From Mactra quadrangularis (Eukaryota > Mollusca > Bivalvia > Venerida > Mactridae), in contig CM046300.1 in assembly GCA_025267735.1 (NCBI GenBank), positions 34,543,322-34,607,321 of the forward strand: a stretch of DNA of 64,000 nucleotides, written 5' to 3'. This document shows, in pieces, positions 23,714 to 34,701 of this stretch. The notes under the pieces were generated by a model. The model was given only the letters and a program-made list of their open reading frames with translations, was not told the DNA's origin and made no database searches. The position numbers were made by a program, and so were the translations under genes. Within the stretch, counting starts at the first letter, position 1; the number at the start of each line of letters is the position of its first letter.

Positions 23714-23822
23714 CAGAGTTTAACTCTGTTGGTGGAAAACTTGGTTCCACTGGAGTCTGTGCTCAGAATCCTGAGCACAAATATGTTTTTTCATTTGAAA
23801 TTTAAGCGGTTTTTATAAACCG
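23714..23822. repeat. Cluster of four small hairpins
   Basis: In 109 bases: CAGAGTT-T-AACTCTG (23714-23728), GTGGAA/TTCCAC (23732-23750), TGTGCTCAG-AATC-CTGAGCACA (23758-23779) and CGGTTT-TTAT-AAACCG (23807-23822). On the minus strand they lie 230-330 bases past the LINE ORF2 stop, so they may be its 3' UTR. Confidence 0.7.
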
Positions 23823-24047
23823 TCAGAATATAACTTGTATTCTAATAAATTTATGAACTTTTGAGGTGAAAAATATCCTATAATGGATTATTTTTCCAAG
23901 TTAAAAAGATTTAAACTCACATAATGATACAGATATTGAAAACTTATTATGGTTTCCAGTATTAAAAATAATTAATATTTGCACTTTTAGAATTTTGCAC
24001 TGTATTGGGTGATATAAGGTAAAAAAGCTGAGAAAATGGGGCTGGAT

Positions 24048-26720
24048 CTATATCTTATCTGTCATTTGACAGTCTATAAGATACAATTCCAGCGCCTTAT
24101 AGACTGATCCCCTAACCGCCTTACTTGGTTCCAGTAAATTTTGTATATTAAACTGGAGACCATGGGTTTGCAAGGCGGCTCTGAGATCAGCCCGGGGAGA
24201 GCTGTGAATGTTGCAGGATAGCAGAAAGTGGTCAGTTGTGTTCTTGACCCCACATTGGTGGCAAATAGGGTCCAGATCCTTGATATATCTACCAGCAGAT
24301 CCGGACAGCAAATTCACCCCCAATCTCAGGCGGGTTATACAGGCATCAATCCTCTTGTTAGAGGAGTAGATCCCTGGCCACCTGAGCCCCACCGAGTAAG
24401 TAAACCCGTTGGAGGATCCCACCTTTTCAGCAATAATGCGTTCAAAGTGATCCCTCCAACTCCTTATTGTATAGGATCTTACTATTGAGTTTACCTCGGT
24501 GGGTGCAAGGTCAATCACACGGTCAACCACTGGGTGCTTCAGGCCATCCTTGGCTGCTCGGTCCGCAATTTCATTTCCCCTGATATCCACATGGGCTGGG
24601 CACCAAGCCATTACCAGGTTCAAACCCAGATCTACTGCCTCTCCATACTTTTGGTATATGGAGGCCAGCAGATCCGGCCTGGAATGACTCTTCATGTTGG
24701 TTATGGACTGTAAAGAAGAGAGAGAATCTGAGAGAATAATAGATTCTCTTGGTTTGTTTTGTAAAATCCAGCCCATGCAGATATCAATGGCTACCATTTC
24801 GGCTGTATAAATAGATAAGTTGTTTGAAAGTCTCTCACTGCACGTTACATTTAAACTTGGAATGGTATAAGCACAGGAGACGGTTCCTGTGTTAGGACAT
24901 TTGGATCCATCAGTATAGATCTTTAGGTACTGACTGTAGTGCTGATCCAAGTGATCCAGGACTTTAATTTTAAGATTTAAGGGGTCTATTTCTCCCTTGT
25001 TAGTGTTGTGCAGTGAGAGATCTATCATAGGCAGTGTGAGCAGCCATGGTGAATGGTGTTTTGGTCTGAAGTCTGCCACCTGCACATCACCGAGACCCAT
25101 CACTTCTCTCAAGTTTTGGGCGTGAGCCCCAAAGGGTAGTTTAGGATTTTTCTTTCTTAGGAGAGAGAAGTAACCGGTCCCGATGATTGCATTCACGGGG
25201 TTTTTGTCTTTTTGGGTCTGTGACCTGGCCCAGAACTTCACGACCTGGCCCATTCTACGGATTTCAAGTGGTGGTACCCCGGCCTCTGCCTCCAACAGGT
25301 GTTTCGGAGTGGATTGGAGAGCTCTTAGTGCTAGTCTTAGGGCTTTGTTTTGGATTATATCAAGTTTTTTGAGATTGGAGGGGTTGGCAACAGTGTAAAT
25401 TTCAGCACCATATTCTATTTTGGGCCTAATTAAGGTTTTATATAATAGTAAAAGACTAAATTTGTCTGATCCATAGTCTGTGTGTTTTAGAATTTTTAAT
25501 AAATTTAAATCAGCGGTACATCTGTTAACTAATGAATTAATATGGGCATTAAAAGAGAGTTGTTGATCCAAAATCATGCCCAAAAATTTAGTTTGTTTTA
25601 CCATTTGAAGTGGTGTACCGCCCAGGTTCAGCTGAATGTTACACTGTCTACCACCCCCATTTCCAAATAACATACCGACAGTTTTTTCTTTAGAAATTTT
25701 AAAGCCCCAGTCTAAAGACCATTCCCATACCAAATCCAAGCCTTTTTGTGCTTTCACCTCTAAATTTTTGATATTTTTACCAGAAACCCATGAGCCAGAA
25801 TCATCAGCAAATTGGCTTGGAGTCATGCCGGATTTAGAAAAGGTTTCTGGGAGATCATTAATCATGATATTGAATAGCAGAGGTGAAAGAATAGCTCCCT
25901 GGGGGGTTCCCCTAGAGACAGATTCTGTCTCTGAGAGGGTCCCCCCTACCCTTACAGTAATTTTTCTACCCTCAAGGAAAGCCCTAAGATAAGTGAAGCA
26001 GTGCCCTGTTATACCAAATTTCTTTAGCTTGTATAATACTCCAAAGTGCCATGTTAGGTCAAATGCGGCCTGGAGATCTAAGAAAATAGCCAAAACAAGG
26101 CGGTTTCTGTTTTTAGCCGCCACTACATCATGTTGAAGTCGAGCAAGTTGGTCTAAAGTGCTCCTTCCCTTTCTGAAGCCAGACTGAAAGGGAGTTAGTA
26201 AGTTGTTGACTTCAATGTAGTTTTCTAAACGGGCCTTGACCATCCCCTCTAGCAATTTCCCAGCATGGGAGGTTAGGCTAATTGGTCGATATGATTTTGG
26301 TTCATTTTTGTTCTTGTTAGGTTTTGGTATTGGTATAACACAGGCCTCCTTCCATGATGGTGGGTAAGAGCCCTCTTTCCAGATCCTATTATACAAGTCC
26401 AGCCATATCTCTAGAAGAGAATCTGGCATATTTTTAAAGAACTTGTATGAAATCTGGTCCAAACCCTGGGCGGAATCCTTTCTGCTACCGAGTATGAATT
26501 TTAGTTCAGAAATATTAAAGGGTCTATTCAAAAAGGTATTATTTTCCCCCGGCTCATATACTTCCTGTTCATGAATTGACTCAAACCTGGATTGGTAATT
26601 CAAAGTTTCTAAAGGGAGGTTTGAGTTACTTGATACTGATTTATAATGTTTAACCAAAAATTGAGCCTTTTCAAAGGGAGTTTTTGCAAATGTATCATTA
26701 TGAATAAGAAGCGGTACAGG
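24048..26720 (-). CDS. LINE ORF2, RT and RNase H part
   Basis: An open frame of 869 codons from 26657, whose first codon is TTG and not a true start; the homology continues upstream to the frameshift. Counting from 26657: RT motifs YRPISLTS (123-130), QSGFRKGRSTLDQL (158-171), FLDLQAAFD (192-200), RGTPQGAILSPLLFN (249-263), catalytic FADD (283-286) and KFLGM (357-361). The RNase H domain has YTDGS (581-585), AE (619-620), SDS (643-645) and AWCPAHVDIRGNEIADRAAK. Near the C-terminus CHQCG...DHFLLSC forms a Zn-binding-like motif. All catalytic acidic residues are present. Confidence 0.92.
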   Translation of the reverse strand, partial: PVPLLIHNDTFAKTPFEKAQFLVKHYKSVSSNSNLPLETLNYQSRFESIHEQEVYEPGENNTFLNRPFNISELKFILGSRKDSAQGLDQISYKFFKNMPDSLLEIWLDLYNRIWKEGSYPPSWKEACVIPIPKPNKNKNEPKSYRPISLTSHAGKLLEGMVKARLENYIEVNNLLTPFQSGFRKGRSTLDQLARLQHDVVAAKNRNRLVLAIFLDLQAAFDLTWHFGVLYKLKKFGITGHCFTYLRAFLEGRKITVRVGGTLSETESVSRGTPQGAILSPLLFNIMINDLPETFSKSGMTPSQFADDSGSWVSGKNIKNLEVKAQKGLDLVWEWSLDWGFKISKEKTVGMLFGNGGGRQCNIQLNLGGTPLQMVKQTKFLGMILDQQLSFNAHINSLVNRCTADLNLLKILKHTDYGSDKFSLLLLYKTLIRPKIEYGAEIYTVANPSNLKKLDIIQNKALRLALRALQSTPKHLLEAEAGVPPLEIRRMGQVVKFWARSQTQKDKNPVNAIIGTGYFSLLRKKNPKLPFGAHAQNLREVMGLGDVQVADFRPKHHSPWLLTLPMIDLSLHNTNKGEIDPLNLKIKVLDHLDQHYSQYLKIYTDGSKCPNTGTVSCAYTIPSLNVTCSERLSNNLSIYTAEMVAIDICMGWILQNKPRESIILSDSLSSLQSITNMKSHSRPDLLASIYQKYGEAVDLGLNLVMAWCPAHVDIRGNEIADRAAKDGLKHPVVDRVIDLAPTEVNSIVRSYTIRSWRDHFERIIAEKVGSSNGFTYSVGLRWPGIYSSNKRIDACITRLRLGVNLLSGSAGRYIKDLDPICHQCGVKNTTDHFLLSCNIHSSPRADLRAALQTHGLQFNIQNLLEPSKAVRGSVYKALELYLIDCQMTDKI

Positions 26721-26721
26721 T

Positions 26722-27894
26722 TCAGATTTTTTTTCCTTTTAGTGCTTTAATTTTATCCCAGACAACTTTTGAAGAACCACGTTTAAAGTCAATTGTCCTA
26801 ACAAATTCATTCCAATGCTCTTTTTTTGCTTCCAAAATAGTGGTTCTTGCATGTTTTTCAGAGCTTTTTAATTTTTCTAGGTTGTCTGGGCAGGGGTTTC
26901 TTTTAGTTTTTGCCAAAGTCTTTTTTCTATCCTGTACCGCTAAGTAGCAGGCTTCATTCCACCAGGGTGCTTTTTTAAAAACTTTTCTGTTGGAGGGTTT
27001 GGTCGGGCCACATTCCTTTGCTATGCCAAGAGCAGCATCAATGAGATTTTTTAAATATTGAGTTGTATCATCACTATAGACATGATCTTTTTGTATGTTT
27101 TTGCATTTAATTTTGAATTCCTGCCAGTTAGTTTTTTTGAATGAACATTTTTCTTGTTCTGTAGCCAAATTTGAATTGTTGCCAAAATCACAGGTAATCA
27201 AAAGAGGAAAGTGATCAGACCCCATTGTGTCATCATGTACTGACCAGGATGTGAACTGGGCTGTCTTAGAATCACAGTATGAGAGATCTATACAAGTTTT
27301 AGTCCCATTTGATTTATTTATTCTTGTTGGAGAACCATCATTTAGAAGAATTAGGTTATTTTGTTCTGCCCATTCCGAAACAATTTTCCCCTGTAGGTTC
27401 TCACTTTTTGATCCCCAAGTAAAATGGTGGGCATTAAAGTCTCCTGTGATTATAAGGCCTTCCCAGTTCCCTGGGATAGCTTTAAGAATATCTTCCAGGG
27501 CGGTTTTGTCGCAGTTCCTGGAGTAGACATTTGCCAAATAGTAGATGCCTTTGGCCAAATGCATCTGGATTAACTGGACTTCAATTTTGGTTTTATTATC
27601 AGAGTCAATGGGGTTGTCTATAGAGATGTACTGATAATTAATTGAATTTTTGATATATAGTGCCAAACCTCCACATGTGATATTATTTTCTGAGAAATGG
27701 TTTTTATATTCCAAAGAGTATCCAGGAATAAATTTTAGAGACCTATCATTAAACTTAGTTTCCTGGATACATAAGATGTCCACATGTGGATTCCTATCTA
27801 AAAGATGTTTTAGTTCAAGAAATTTTGGTGCAGTAAGTCCCTGCACATTGAAACATACTATATTAAGGTTGTCCATTGATGCTTCTCCTGACAT
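26722..27894 (-). CDS. LINE ORF2, APE endonuclease part
   Basis: ATG at 27894, overlapping the ORF1 end by 32 bases. 390 codons carry endonuclease motifs NIVCFNVQGL (8-17), LCIQETKF, GGLALYIK, ITGDFNAHHFTWGS and MGSDHFPL; these are the Asn, Glu, Asp/Asn and His residues of APE-like nucleases that nick the target. It ends at a stop only because the A8 run near 26690 shifts the frame; one fewer A joins it to the RT frame without a stop. Confidence 0.92.
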   Translation of the reverse strand: MSGEASMDNLNIVCFNVQGLTAPKFLELKHLLDRNPHVDILCIQETKFNDRSLKFIPGYSLEYKNHFSENNITCGGLALYIKNSINYQYISIDNPIDSDNKTKIEVQLIQMHLAKGIYYLANVYSRNCDKTALEDILKAIPGNWEGLIITGDFNAHHFTWGSKSENLQGKIVSEWAEQNNLILLNDGSPTRINKSNGTKTCIDLSYCDSKTAQFTSWSVHDDTMGSDHFPLLITCDFGNNSNLATEQEKCSFKKTNWQEFKIKCKNIQKDHVYSDDTTQYLKNLIDAALGIAKECGPTKPSNRKVFKKAPWWNEACYLAVQDRKKTLAKTKRNPCPDNLEKLKSSEKHARTTILEAKKEHWNEFVRTIDFKRGSSKVVWDKIKALKGKKI

Positions 27895-28693
27895 TCACTT
27901 TATTAATTACATTTGGGCGGCTAAGTCGCTTCATTCCAGGAGACCTAGTAGGTAACCTAAGAAGTCTCCTGCCACCTTTTAGCTTGCCAGGTGTCCTATC
28001 TACGGCCCTGTAACATGGGGGTATAGGCGCTCTGGTCTTATTGTCTATTTTATGATCCACCTGTACTCCTGGTGATTTGCTGTTATTTGGCAATATGCCT
28101 GAGGATGAAGACATGGCCTTGTTTAATGCCGAAATAATAAAGGATTGAAGATTTGTTCTAATCGGTCTGGATTTATCTAAAATGATATCTTCAATTATTT
28201 TGGCCATGTCTTTAATTTTGAATTTTGAGTGGTTATATTCATCTTTTTGAATTATTATATTTTCATCAAATGAGGTGTTGGTACTTGTTTCTGTTAGAAT
28301 CTTTGCCGTTGCACCAGGAGTACTTTTTACAGGTGTTTCCTCCTTGCTCACCACACCAGCTATAGACAGTCCCTCATAGGAGGAGGAGCCACAATAGCTG
28401 GTGTGTATGGAGACCAGTGAGTCCTCTCCAGAGACATTGAAGGCACTGCAGTCACTGACCGGTGAGGTATCTAAGTCTGAAACCCTGGTCAGCGAACCTG
28501 CTGCCCCCCTCTCAGGCGAGGACTCAGGGGTCCCTAGAGGGGTTGATGAGGGTGGCCCTGTCTGGCAGGGGGTAGTCTTGGGGCTTTTGGCAGAATGTCC
28601 TGATATCTCCCTGCTTTTATTAATGGCAGGTGAGGATATTTCCCCCCCTTCCTTTGTTGAGGATGGGGGGGCAGTGGAGTGAGTACTATTCAA
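27863..28693 (-). CDS. LINE ORF1 (Ser/Pro/Thr-rich)
   Basis: 276 codons, opening with TTG; no ATG lies between the upstream stop and this point, so the N-terminus is probably missing. The N-terminal two thirds are rich in Ser, Thr and Pro. The C-terminal third is basic (GKLKGGRRLLRLPTRSPGMK). No CCHC knuckles or coiled coil are seen. In LINEs ORF1 is a nucleic-acid chaperone of the RNP; that role here is inferred from position. Confidence 0.75.
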   Translation of the reverse strand: MNSTHSTAPPSSTKEGGEISSPAINKSREISGHSAKSPKTTPCQTGPPSSTPLGTPESSPERGAAGSLTRVSDLDTSPVSDCSAFNVSGEDSLVSIHTSYCGSSSYEGLSIAGVVSKEETPVKSTPGATAKILTETSTNTSFDENIIIQKDEYNHSKFKIKDMAKIIEDIILDKSRPIRTNLQSFIISALNKAMSSSSGILPNNSKSPGVQVDHKIDNKTRAPIPPCYRAVDRTPGKLKGGRRLLRLPTRSPGMKRLSRPNVINKVNVRRSINGQP

Positions 28694-28839
28694 TTTCTCA
28701 CTACCTCTGTTTGGGGTTAAATTGTTTAATCTGACAATACATCAGTATAACACTAGGAGTCCAATTAAGGGACCCTTAGTGATAATTATCAACAAAATAT
28801 TTTTACGTCTGCATTTCATATCGATTTTCTTCAGTACCT

Positions 28840-31800
28840 TAATGGCGGATTTGAAGAGTAGTCAGGACTAAATTTCTGGGATTGTCTATATATGGAATAA
28901 TAAAAACGTTTAGATTCGTCCCGGAAAATTTCGTACCAAAATTAATGTGCGAGAAAAATAAAGGGACGAATAAGAACATACCTATTCGTCCCAGGAAATT
29001 TAGTACAAAATTAAGGTAAGAGGTTCTGGGACAAAAAGAAACATTACGATTCGTCTGAGGAACTTTCGTACCAAAATTATGGTACAAGTTCTCTGATGAA
29101 TAGGAACATTACGATTCGTCATATAAAATTTTGTTGCAATTCGTCTGAGGAACTTTCGTACCAAAATTAATTTATGGTACAAGATCTCTGATGAATAGGA
29201 ACATTACGATTCGTCATATAAAATTGTTGCAATTGAAGGTGCGAAAAATTCGAGGACGAATTAAAACTATTATATTTGTCCCAACAAATTTTGTACCAAA
29301 TTTAATGCGAAAAAATTCAAGGACTAAAACCTATCGGTCGGTCCCAGGAAATGTACCAAATTCAATAAGAAAGTTTTTAAAATGGACACATTCCGATTCG
29401 TCTCAAGGAAATTTATACCAAACTGATGGTACGAAAAGTTCTTTGATGAATAGGAAAACAACGATTCTTCTACAGAAAATTCGTACCAAAATGAAGGTGC
29501 GAAAAATCGAGAACGAAAACAACAATTAGATATATCGATCAGTCCAGGAAATTTTGTACCATACGAAATTTTGTACCTAATTAAAGGTAAGAAAGGTTCT
29601 GGGACAAGACACATTTCGATTCGTTAGTTTTTTACGCCGTAGCAACACATTTAAAGATCATATAACGGCGGTCAGTCAGTCTACTCACTCCTGAAAAGGC
29701 TAAATCTCTGGATTGAGCTGTTAACCAACTTCTAAGCGCATACTTTCGTAAGTGATTGACAACTGCCCTAAATAGTTAAAAATCATTGGTAGGAAGTATG
29801 CCCATGAAAGTATGCCCCGCCCGGGAATCGAACCCACGTCCCCTCGATCAGTAGACTTGATTCGTTTCAGAAACTTTCGTACCAAAATGACGGTACAAGT
29901 TCTGTGATGAATAGGAACATTACTTTTCATCTTAGAAAATTCATACCAAAATTAAGGTGCGAGAAAATTCGAGGACGAATTAAAAAGTTCGATTCATCCC
30001 AGAATACTACGTACCAAAATTAAGGTTAGATAGTTTCTGGGAGAAATAGACACATTTCGATTTGTCCAGGAACTTTCGTACTAAAATGGTACAAGTTCCG
30101 TGATGAATAGAAACATTACGATTCGACCACAAACATTGAGTTTCAAATTAAAGGTGCTAAAAGTTTGAAGAAGTATAATGTTTTGATTCGTCCCAGAAAA
30201 TTTCGTACCAAAATTAATAACACTAATTTAAGTACGTATATTCCAGAGACGAGTCAAAATGTTTTCGTCATCGATTTTCTCGCACCTTCATTTTGGTACG
30301 AATTTTCTGTGGAAGAATTGTTGTGATGCAACTTTTTGTACCATCACTTAGTGTATGAAGTCCTAAAAATGAATCGGAATGTGACCATCATAGAACCTTC
30401 TCACCCGAATTTGGTAAAATTTCCTGGGACGAATCGATGGTTTTTGTCCTCAAATTGTCTCACATCTTAATTTTGGTACGAAATGTGCTTGGGCGAATAT
30501 ACATAATTTTTAATTCGACCTCGAACTTTTCGCACCATCAATTGGTACGAAATTTACCAAGATGAATCGCGATGTTCCTTTTCACCATAACTTTGATACG
30601 AAAGTTCCCGCAATTTTTGAAAGATTCTGGGAGAAATAGGAACTTTCGTACTAAAATGATAGTGTACAGGTTCCGTGATGAATAGAAACATTGCAATTCG
30701 TCCACAAAAATTTCGAACCAAAATGTTCGTGGAAGAATAAAAATGTCTCAGAAAATTTCGTACCAAAATTAATGTGAGAAAGTTAAAGGAATAAAAACTT
30801 ATCTATTCGTCCAGGCAATTTTGTACCGAAGTAGGGTAAGAAAGGATCTGGGAGAAATAGACATTCGATTCGTTCAAGGAACTTTCGTACTAAATTGATG
30901 TTCTGTAATGAATAGAAACACAACGATACGTCCACAAACATAAATGTATAGTACCGAATTAAAGGTGCAAAGTTTGTGGAAGAATGAAGTTTTTATTCGT
31001 CCCAGAAAATTTCGTACCAATTACTCCTAAAAGTTTTCGCACCTTAATTTGGTATGAAAATTACCTAGACGAACCGTGATGCAATCGATGTTCTTCTTTT
31101 CGGCCTCTTAATTTTCGCGCACATAAATTTTGAAAGATTCTGGGAGAAATTTTAGTAGTTCTGAGATGAATAGAAACATTGCGATTCGTCCACAAAAAAT
31201 TCGTACCAAAGTTTGTGAGAATAAAAACTTTTATTTGTGCAAGAAAATTTCGTACCACGAGAGGATGAATAAAAGCGTATCGATTGTACCAAAGTTGGGT
31301 AAGAAATGGATCTGGGACAGAGATTTACGTCCAAGGAACTTTCGTACCAAAATGATGGTACAAGTTTTGTGATAAATAGGAACATACATTTACCAAAATT
31401 CGAGGACATATCGTTCGATATTAAAGTATATAAAAGTTCGATTTGTCCCCCATTTCGAATAGTCGAAGTAACTTTAGTATTAAAACAATAGTACAAGTTC
31501 AGTCATGAATAGAACGATCCGTCCACAAAAATTACGTACCAAATTAAAGGTGCCAAGTTAGTGAAGAATAAAACTCGATTCGTCTCAAAAATTATCATAC
31601 CAAAATAAGTGTTTATTCCTGGGACGAATCTAAATGTTTTCGTCCTCGAAATTTTTCGCACCTTCATTATGGTACGAATTTTCTGTGGAAGAATTTTTGT
31701 GCTTCTATTCATCACAGAACTTTCCCCACCATCGTTTGTGCAAGTCCTCAAATCGAAATGGGTCTATACCAGGTCCTTTTTTATCTTCGAAATTTTCGCA

Positions 31801-32600
31801 CCTTATTTGGTAGAAAATTTTACGAAGACGAATCGTAATGTTCCTTATTTACCATAATTTTGGTACGAAAGGTTCCCAGGAGGAATTTCTTGGGACGAAT
31901 CGGTTTTTATTCGTCCACTTATTTTCTCGCACATAAATGTTTGAAAGATTCTGGGAGAAATAGGAACTTTGTTAGTTTGGGTTTTACGGCGTACCAACAC
32001 TAAAGGTCATGATGAATAGACGCATAAGGATTCGTCCAGGAAATTTCGTACCAAAGGTGCAAATTTCTGATAAAAACGTTTTAATTCGTCCCAAAATTAA
32101 TGTACGAGAAAATTAGATGACGAACAAGAACATCGATTCGTCCCAAGAAATTTTGAGTAAATTCTGCGACAAATTGACGCATTTTGATTCATCTCTGGAA
32201 ATTTTGTACCAAATTCAGGTAATAATTGAAGGTTCTGAGATACATTTCGATTCGTTTCAGGGACATTCATGGTACAGAAAGTTCCGTGATGAATAGGAAT
32301 ATTACGATTCGCCCACAGAAAATTCGTTCCAAAATGGTGCGAAAATTCGAGGACGAATAAAAACATTTAGATTGGTCCCAGAAAATCTCGAACCACAAAT
32401 AAAGGTGTGGAAATTTAGTAATAGAAAAATTTCGATTCTTCCCAGGAAATTTCGTACCATAATCAAGGTATGACAAAAAAAACCCATTTCAAACCATTTT
32501 TAAGTTCATGGATGAATCGTAACATTATCATTTGTCACGGAATTTCGTACCAAAATTAAGGTTCACACCGATTAGAGTAAAAATGTCTGGGAGGTACAGT
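28840..32600. repeat. Mixed-orientation degenerate repeat block
   Basis: Several dozen diverged units built from two phrases: 'attcgtccc(a)gg/aaattt' with 'ttcgtaccaaaattaa', and 'ggtgcgaaaa' with 'ttcgaggacgaataaaa'. Each unit thus carries its own inverted pair ATTCGTCC/GGACGAAT. Unit spacing is roughly 65-85 bases and irregular. Most of the block reads in one orientation, but about 30250-30600, 31030-31130 and 31620-31930 are reversed. A SINE A sits inside. No coding. Confidence 0.85.
29632..29860 (-). mobile_element. SINE family A inserted in the repeat block
   Basis: Complement of a near-complete family A copy: tacgccgtagcaacacattt tail, gcatactttcgtaagtgatt body, gcccgggaatcgaaccc box B and a truncated head. 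A further scrap of the tail (ttttacggcgtaccaacac) lies at 31980-31998. Confidence 0.85.
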
Positions 32601-33107
32601 AGGAAATGTTGATTTTAAAAATCTTCATGACTTACTGATTCACACCCAGTAATTTTGAAGTTTTATTTGCGTCGGTACATAGTAACAAATAAATCCTGTT
32701 CGGATTTGGCTCTTGTCGTACCCAGTTTGATAGAAAAGTAACACATTTTTTAAAACATGTAATTGGGCAACAAACATCTCAAGGACAAAATGTCCGAGAC
32801 GACTTGTTAAATACGAGCAGGCCAGAATTATATAATGTACAAGAAATAGACATCACACACATTGCTGATCACACGCTGTTTCCAAATAGCCTGAAAAACA
32901 CATCAAAATCAAATTATGAATTAAAACTTTGTAAAATAATTCAAAGACTTGTATTCATGATTGCTCTCAGACTCGAGCAACCAAGGTACATGATTTTGAA
33001 ATTTTCTTGAAAGGTTATAGCCAGTCTGGACAAGGCTCAAACCAGTATCTCTTTCAGGACCTAAGATTGACAAATCAAATGATCCTGTCTAAATAAATTT
33101 AACGAGA
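32601..33107. other. Non-coding
   Basis: One open frame (32804-33010) looks like chance; no motif or repeat is recognised. Confidence 0.4.
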
Positions 33108-34236
33108 CGACTTACTTGTAACATAAATATTGATAACTGTCATAACAAGATGTACAAACTGTAATAACGAGATTTATAACTTTAAAAACTAGATGTAAAA
33201 CAGTAATAACAAGATATATAACTGTAATAACAAGATATATAACTGTAATAACTAGATGTATAACTGTAATAACTAGATATATAACAGTAATAACAATATG
33301 TATAACTGTAATAACTAGATATATAACTGTAATAACTAGATATATAACTGTAATAACTAGATATATAACTGTAATAACTAGATATATAACTGTAATAACT
33401 AGATATATAACTGTAATAACAAGATATATAACTGTAATAACTAGATGTATAACTGTAATAACTAGATATATAACTGTAATAACAATATGTATAACTGTAA
33501 TAACAAGCTATATAACTGTAATAACTAGATATATAACTGTAATAACTAGATATATAACTGCAATAACAAGATATATAACTGTAATAACTAGAAACTGTAT
33601 TAACAAGATATTTAACTGTAATAACTAGGAACTGTAATAACAAGATGTATAACTGTTATAACAAGATGTATAACTGTTATAACAAGATGTATAACTGTAA
33701 TAACTAGAAATATAACTGTAATAACTAGATATATAACTGTAATAACAATATGTATAACTGTAATAACAAGCTATATAACTGTAATAACTAGATATATAAC
33801 TGTAATAACTAGATATATAACTGTAATAACTAGAAACTGTATTAACAAGATATTTAACTGTAATAACTAGGAACTGTAATAACAAGATGTATAACTGTTA
33901 TAACAAGATGTATAACTGTAATAACAAGATGTATAACTGTAATAACTAGAAATATAACTGTAATAACTAGATATATAACTGTAATAACTAGATATATAAC
34001 AGTAATAACTAGATGTATAACTGTAATAACTAGAAACTGTAATAACTAGATATATAACTGTAATAACAAGATATATAACTGTAATAACAAGCTGTATAAC
34101 TGTTATAACAAGATATTTAACTGTAATAACTAGGAACTGTAATAACAAGATGTATAACTGTAATAACAAGCTGTATAACTGTAATAACAAGATATGTAAC
34201 TGTAATAACAAGATATGTAACAAGATATATAACTGT
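33108..34236. repeat. 21-bp tandem array (about 50 units)
   Basis: Unit ataactgtaataactagatat (21 bases), with variants in 'aacaagat(g/a)t'. A rarer block (gaaactgtattaacaag through actgttataac) recurs at 33592 and 33834, a higher-order period of about 242 bases. Because 21 is a multiple of 3, long frames with a seven-residue Tyr/Ser period appear on the minus strand; these are artefacts. The array ends directly at a family D element. Confidence 0.95.
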
Positions 34237-34500
34237 AACAAGTAAATCTGTGAGCTAATGCTCACTAGTGATACCCCCGCAAAAATCTAAAAATATGCGA
34301 CAAACAGGAAGTAGATGAGCAAGGAGCATGAAATCGCTTTACACCAAATGGGACTATGGGATGAAGAAATATGCAAAGTATTAGGCTGCTGCATGTTATA
34401 GTTGCTGAGAAAACTGCGAAGGAAATTTTGTAAAGGACGGACGGACGCACGGACAAGGGTAAAACAGTATACCCCCCTCTTCTTCGAAGCGGGGGTATAA
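34237..34500 (+). mobile_element. Family D element, copy 1
   Basis: About 265 bases. The left end ACAAGTAAATCTGTGAGC forms the hairpin GTGAGC-TAAT-GCTCAC. A subterminal ATACCCCCGC is the exact complement of the right-end GCGGGGGTAT. A (GGAC)n tract precedes the right hairpin. The left end abuts the 21-bp array, whose units contain the same 'aacaag'. The hairpin ends, GGAC microsatellite and lack of clear target duplication resemble Helentron-type non-autonomous elements; this assignment is inference. Confidence 0.9.
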
Positions 34501-34701
34501 AAAACAGAAAGCAAAGAATATGGATAGTAGGCCTTTAATCACCCAGTAAAACATACATATAATTGATCTGATGTAAATTAATATGAAGGAAAAGAGGATA
34601 TACTTAAGCATAGATTCTTGGCTACAACAAATACAACTGATAGTAAAATGTACAAAATAAACAAGTCTGGTTAAGAGTATGAAGAGCCAATTCATAAGAA
34701 C

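Larger units (their letters stand above)
23714..28745 (-). mobile_element. Near full-length LINE with RNase H
   Basis: Non-LTR retrotransposon: ORF1, then APE-type endonuclease, reverse transcriptase and RNase H, transcribed toward lower coordinates. EN+RT+RNase H with a C-terminal CCHC-like motif points to the I/Jockey side of LINEs (I, Nimb, Ingi or related); the exact clade is uncertain. The single obvious lesion is a one-base frameshift in a run of eight A (plus strand ~26688-26695), so the copy is young. The ORF1 frame has no ATG and opens just after a stop at about 28745, suggesting 5' truncation. The 3' limit is a guess; no target duplication was found. Confidence 0.85.

Noticed and set aside
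10430..34236. Regular arrays as CRISPR
   Set aside because: Units are contiguous or diverged without unique spacers, and the genome is animal.
33182..34265. Long Tyr/Ser-repeat frames
   Set aside because: Product of a 21-bp period, a multiple of 3, in a tandem array.
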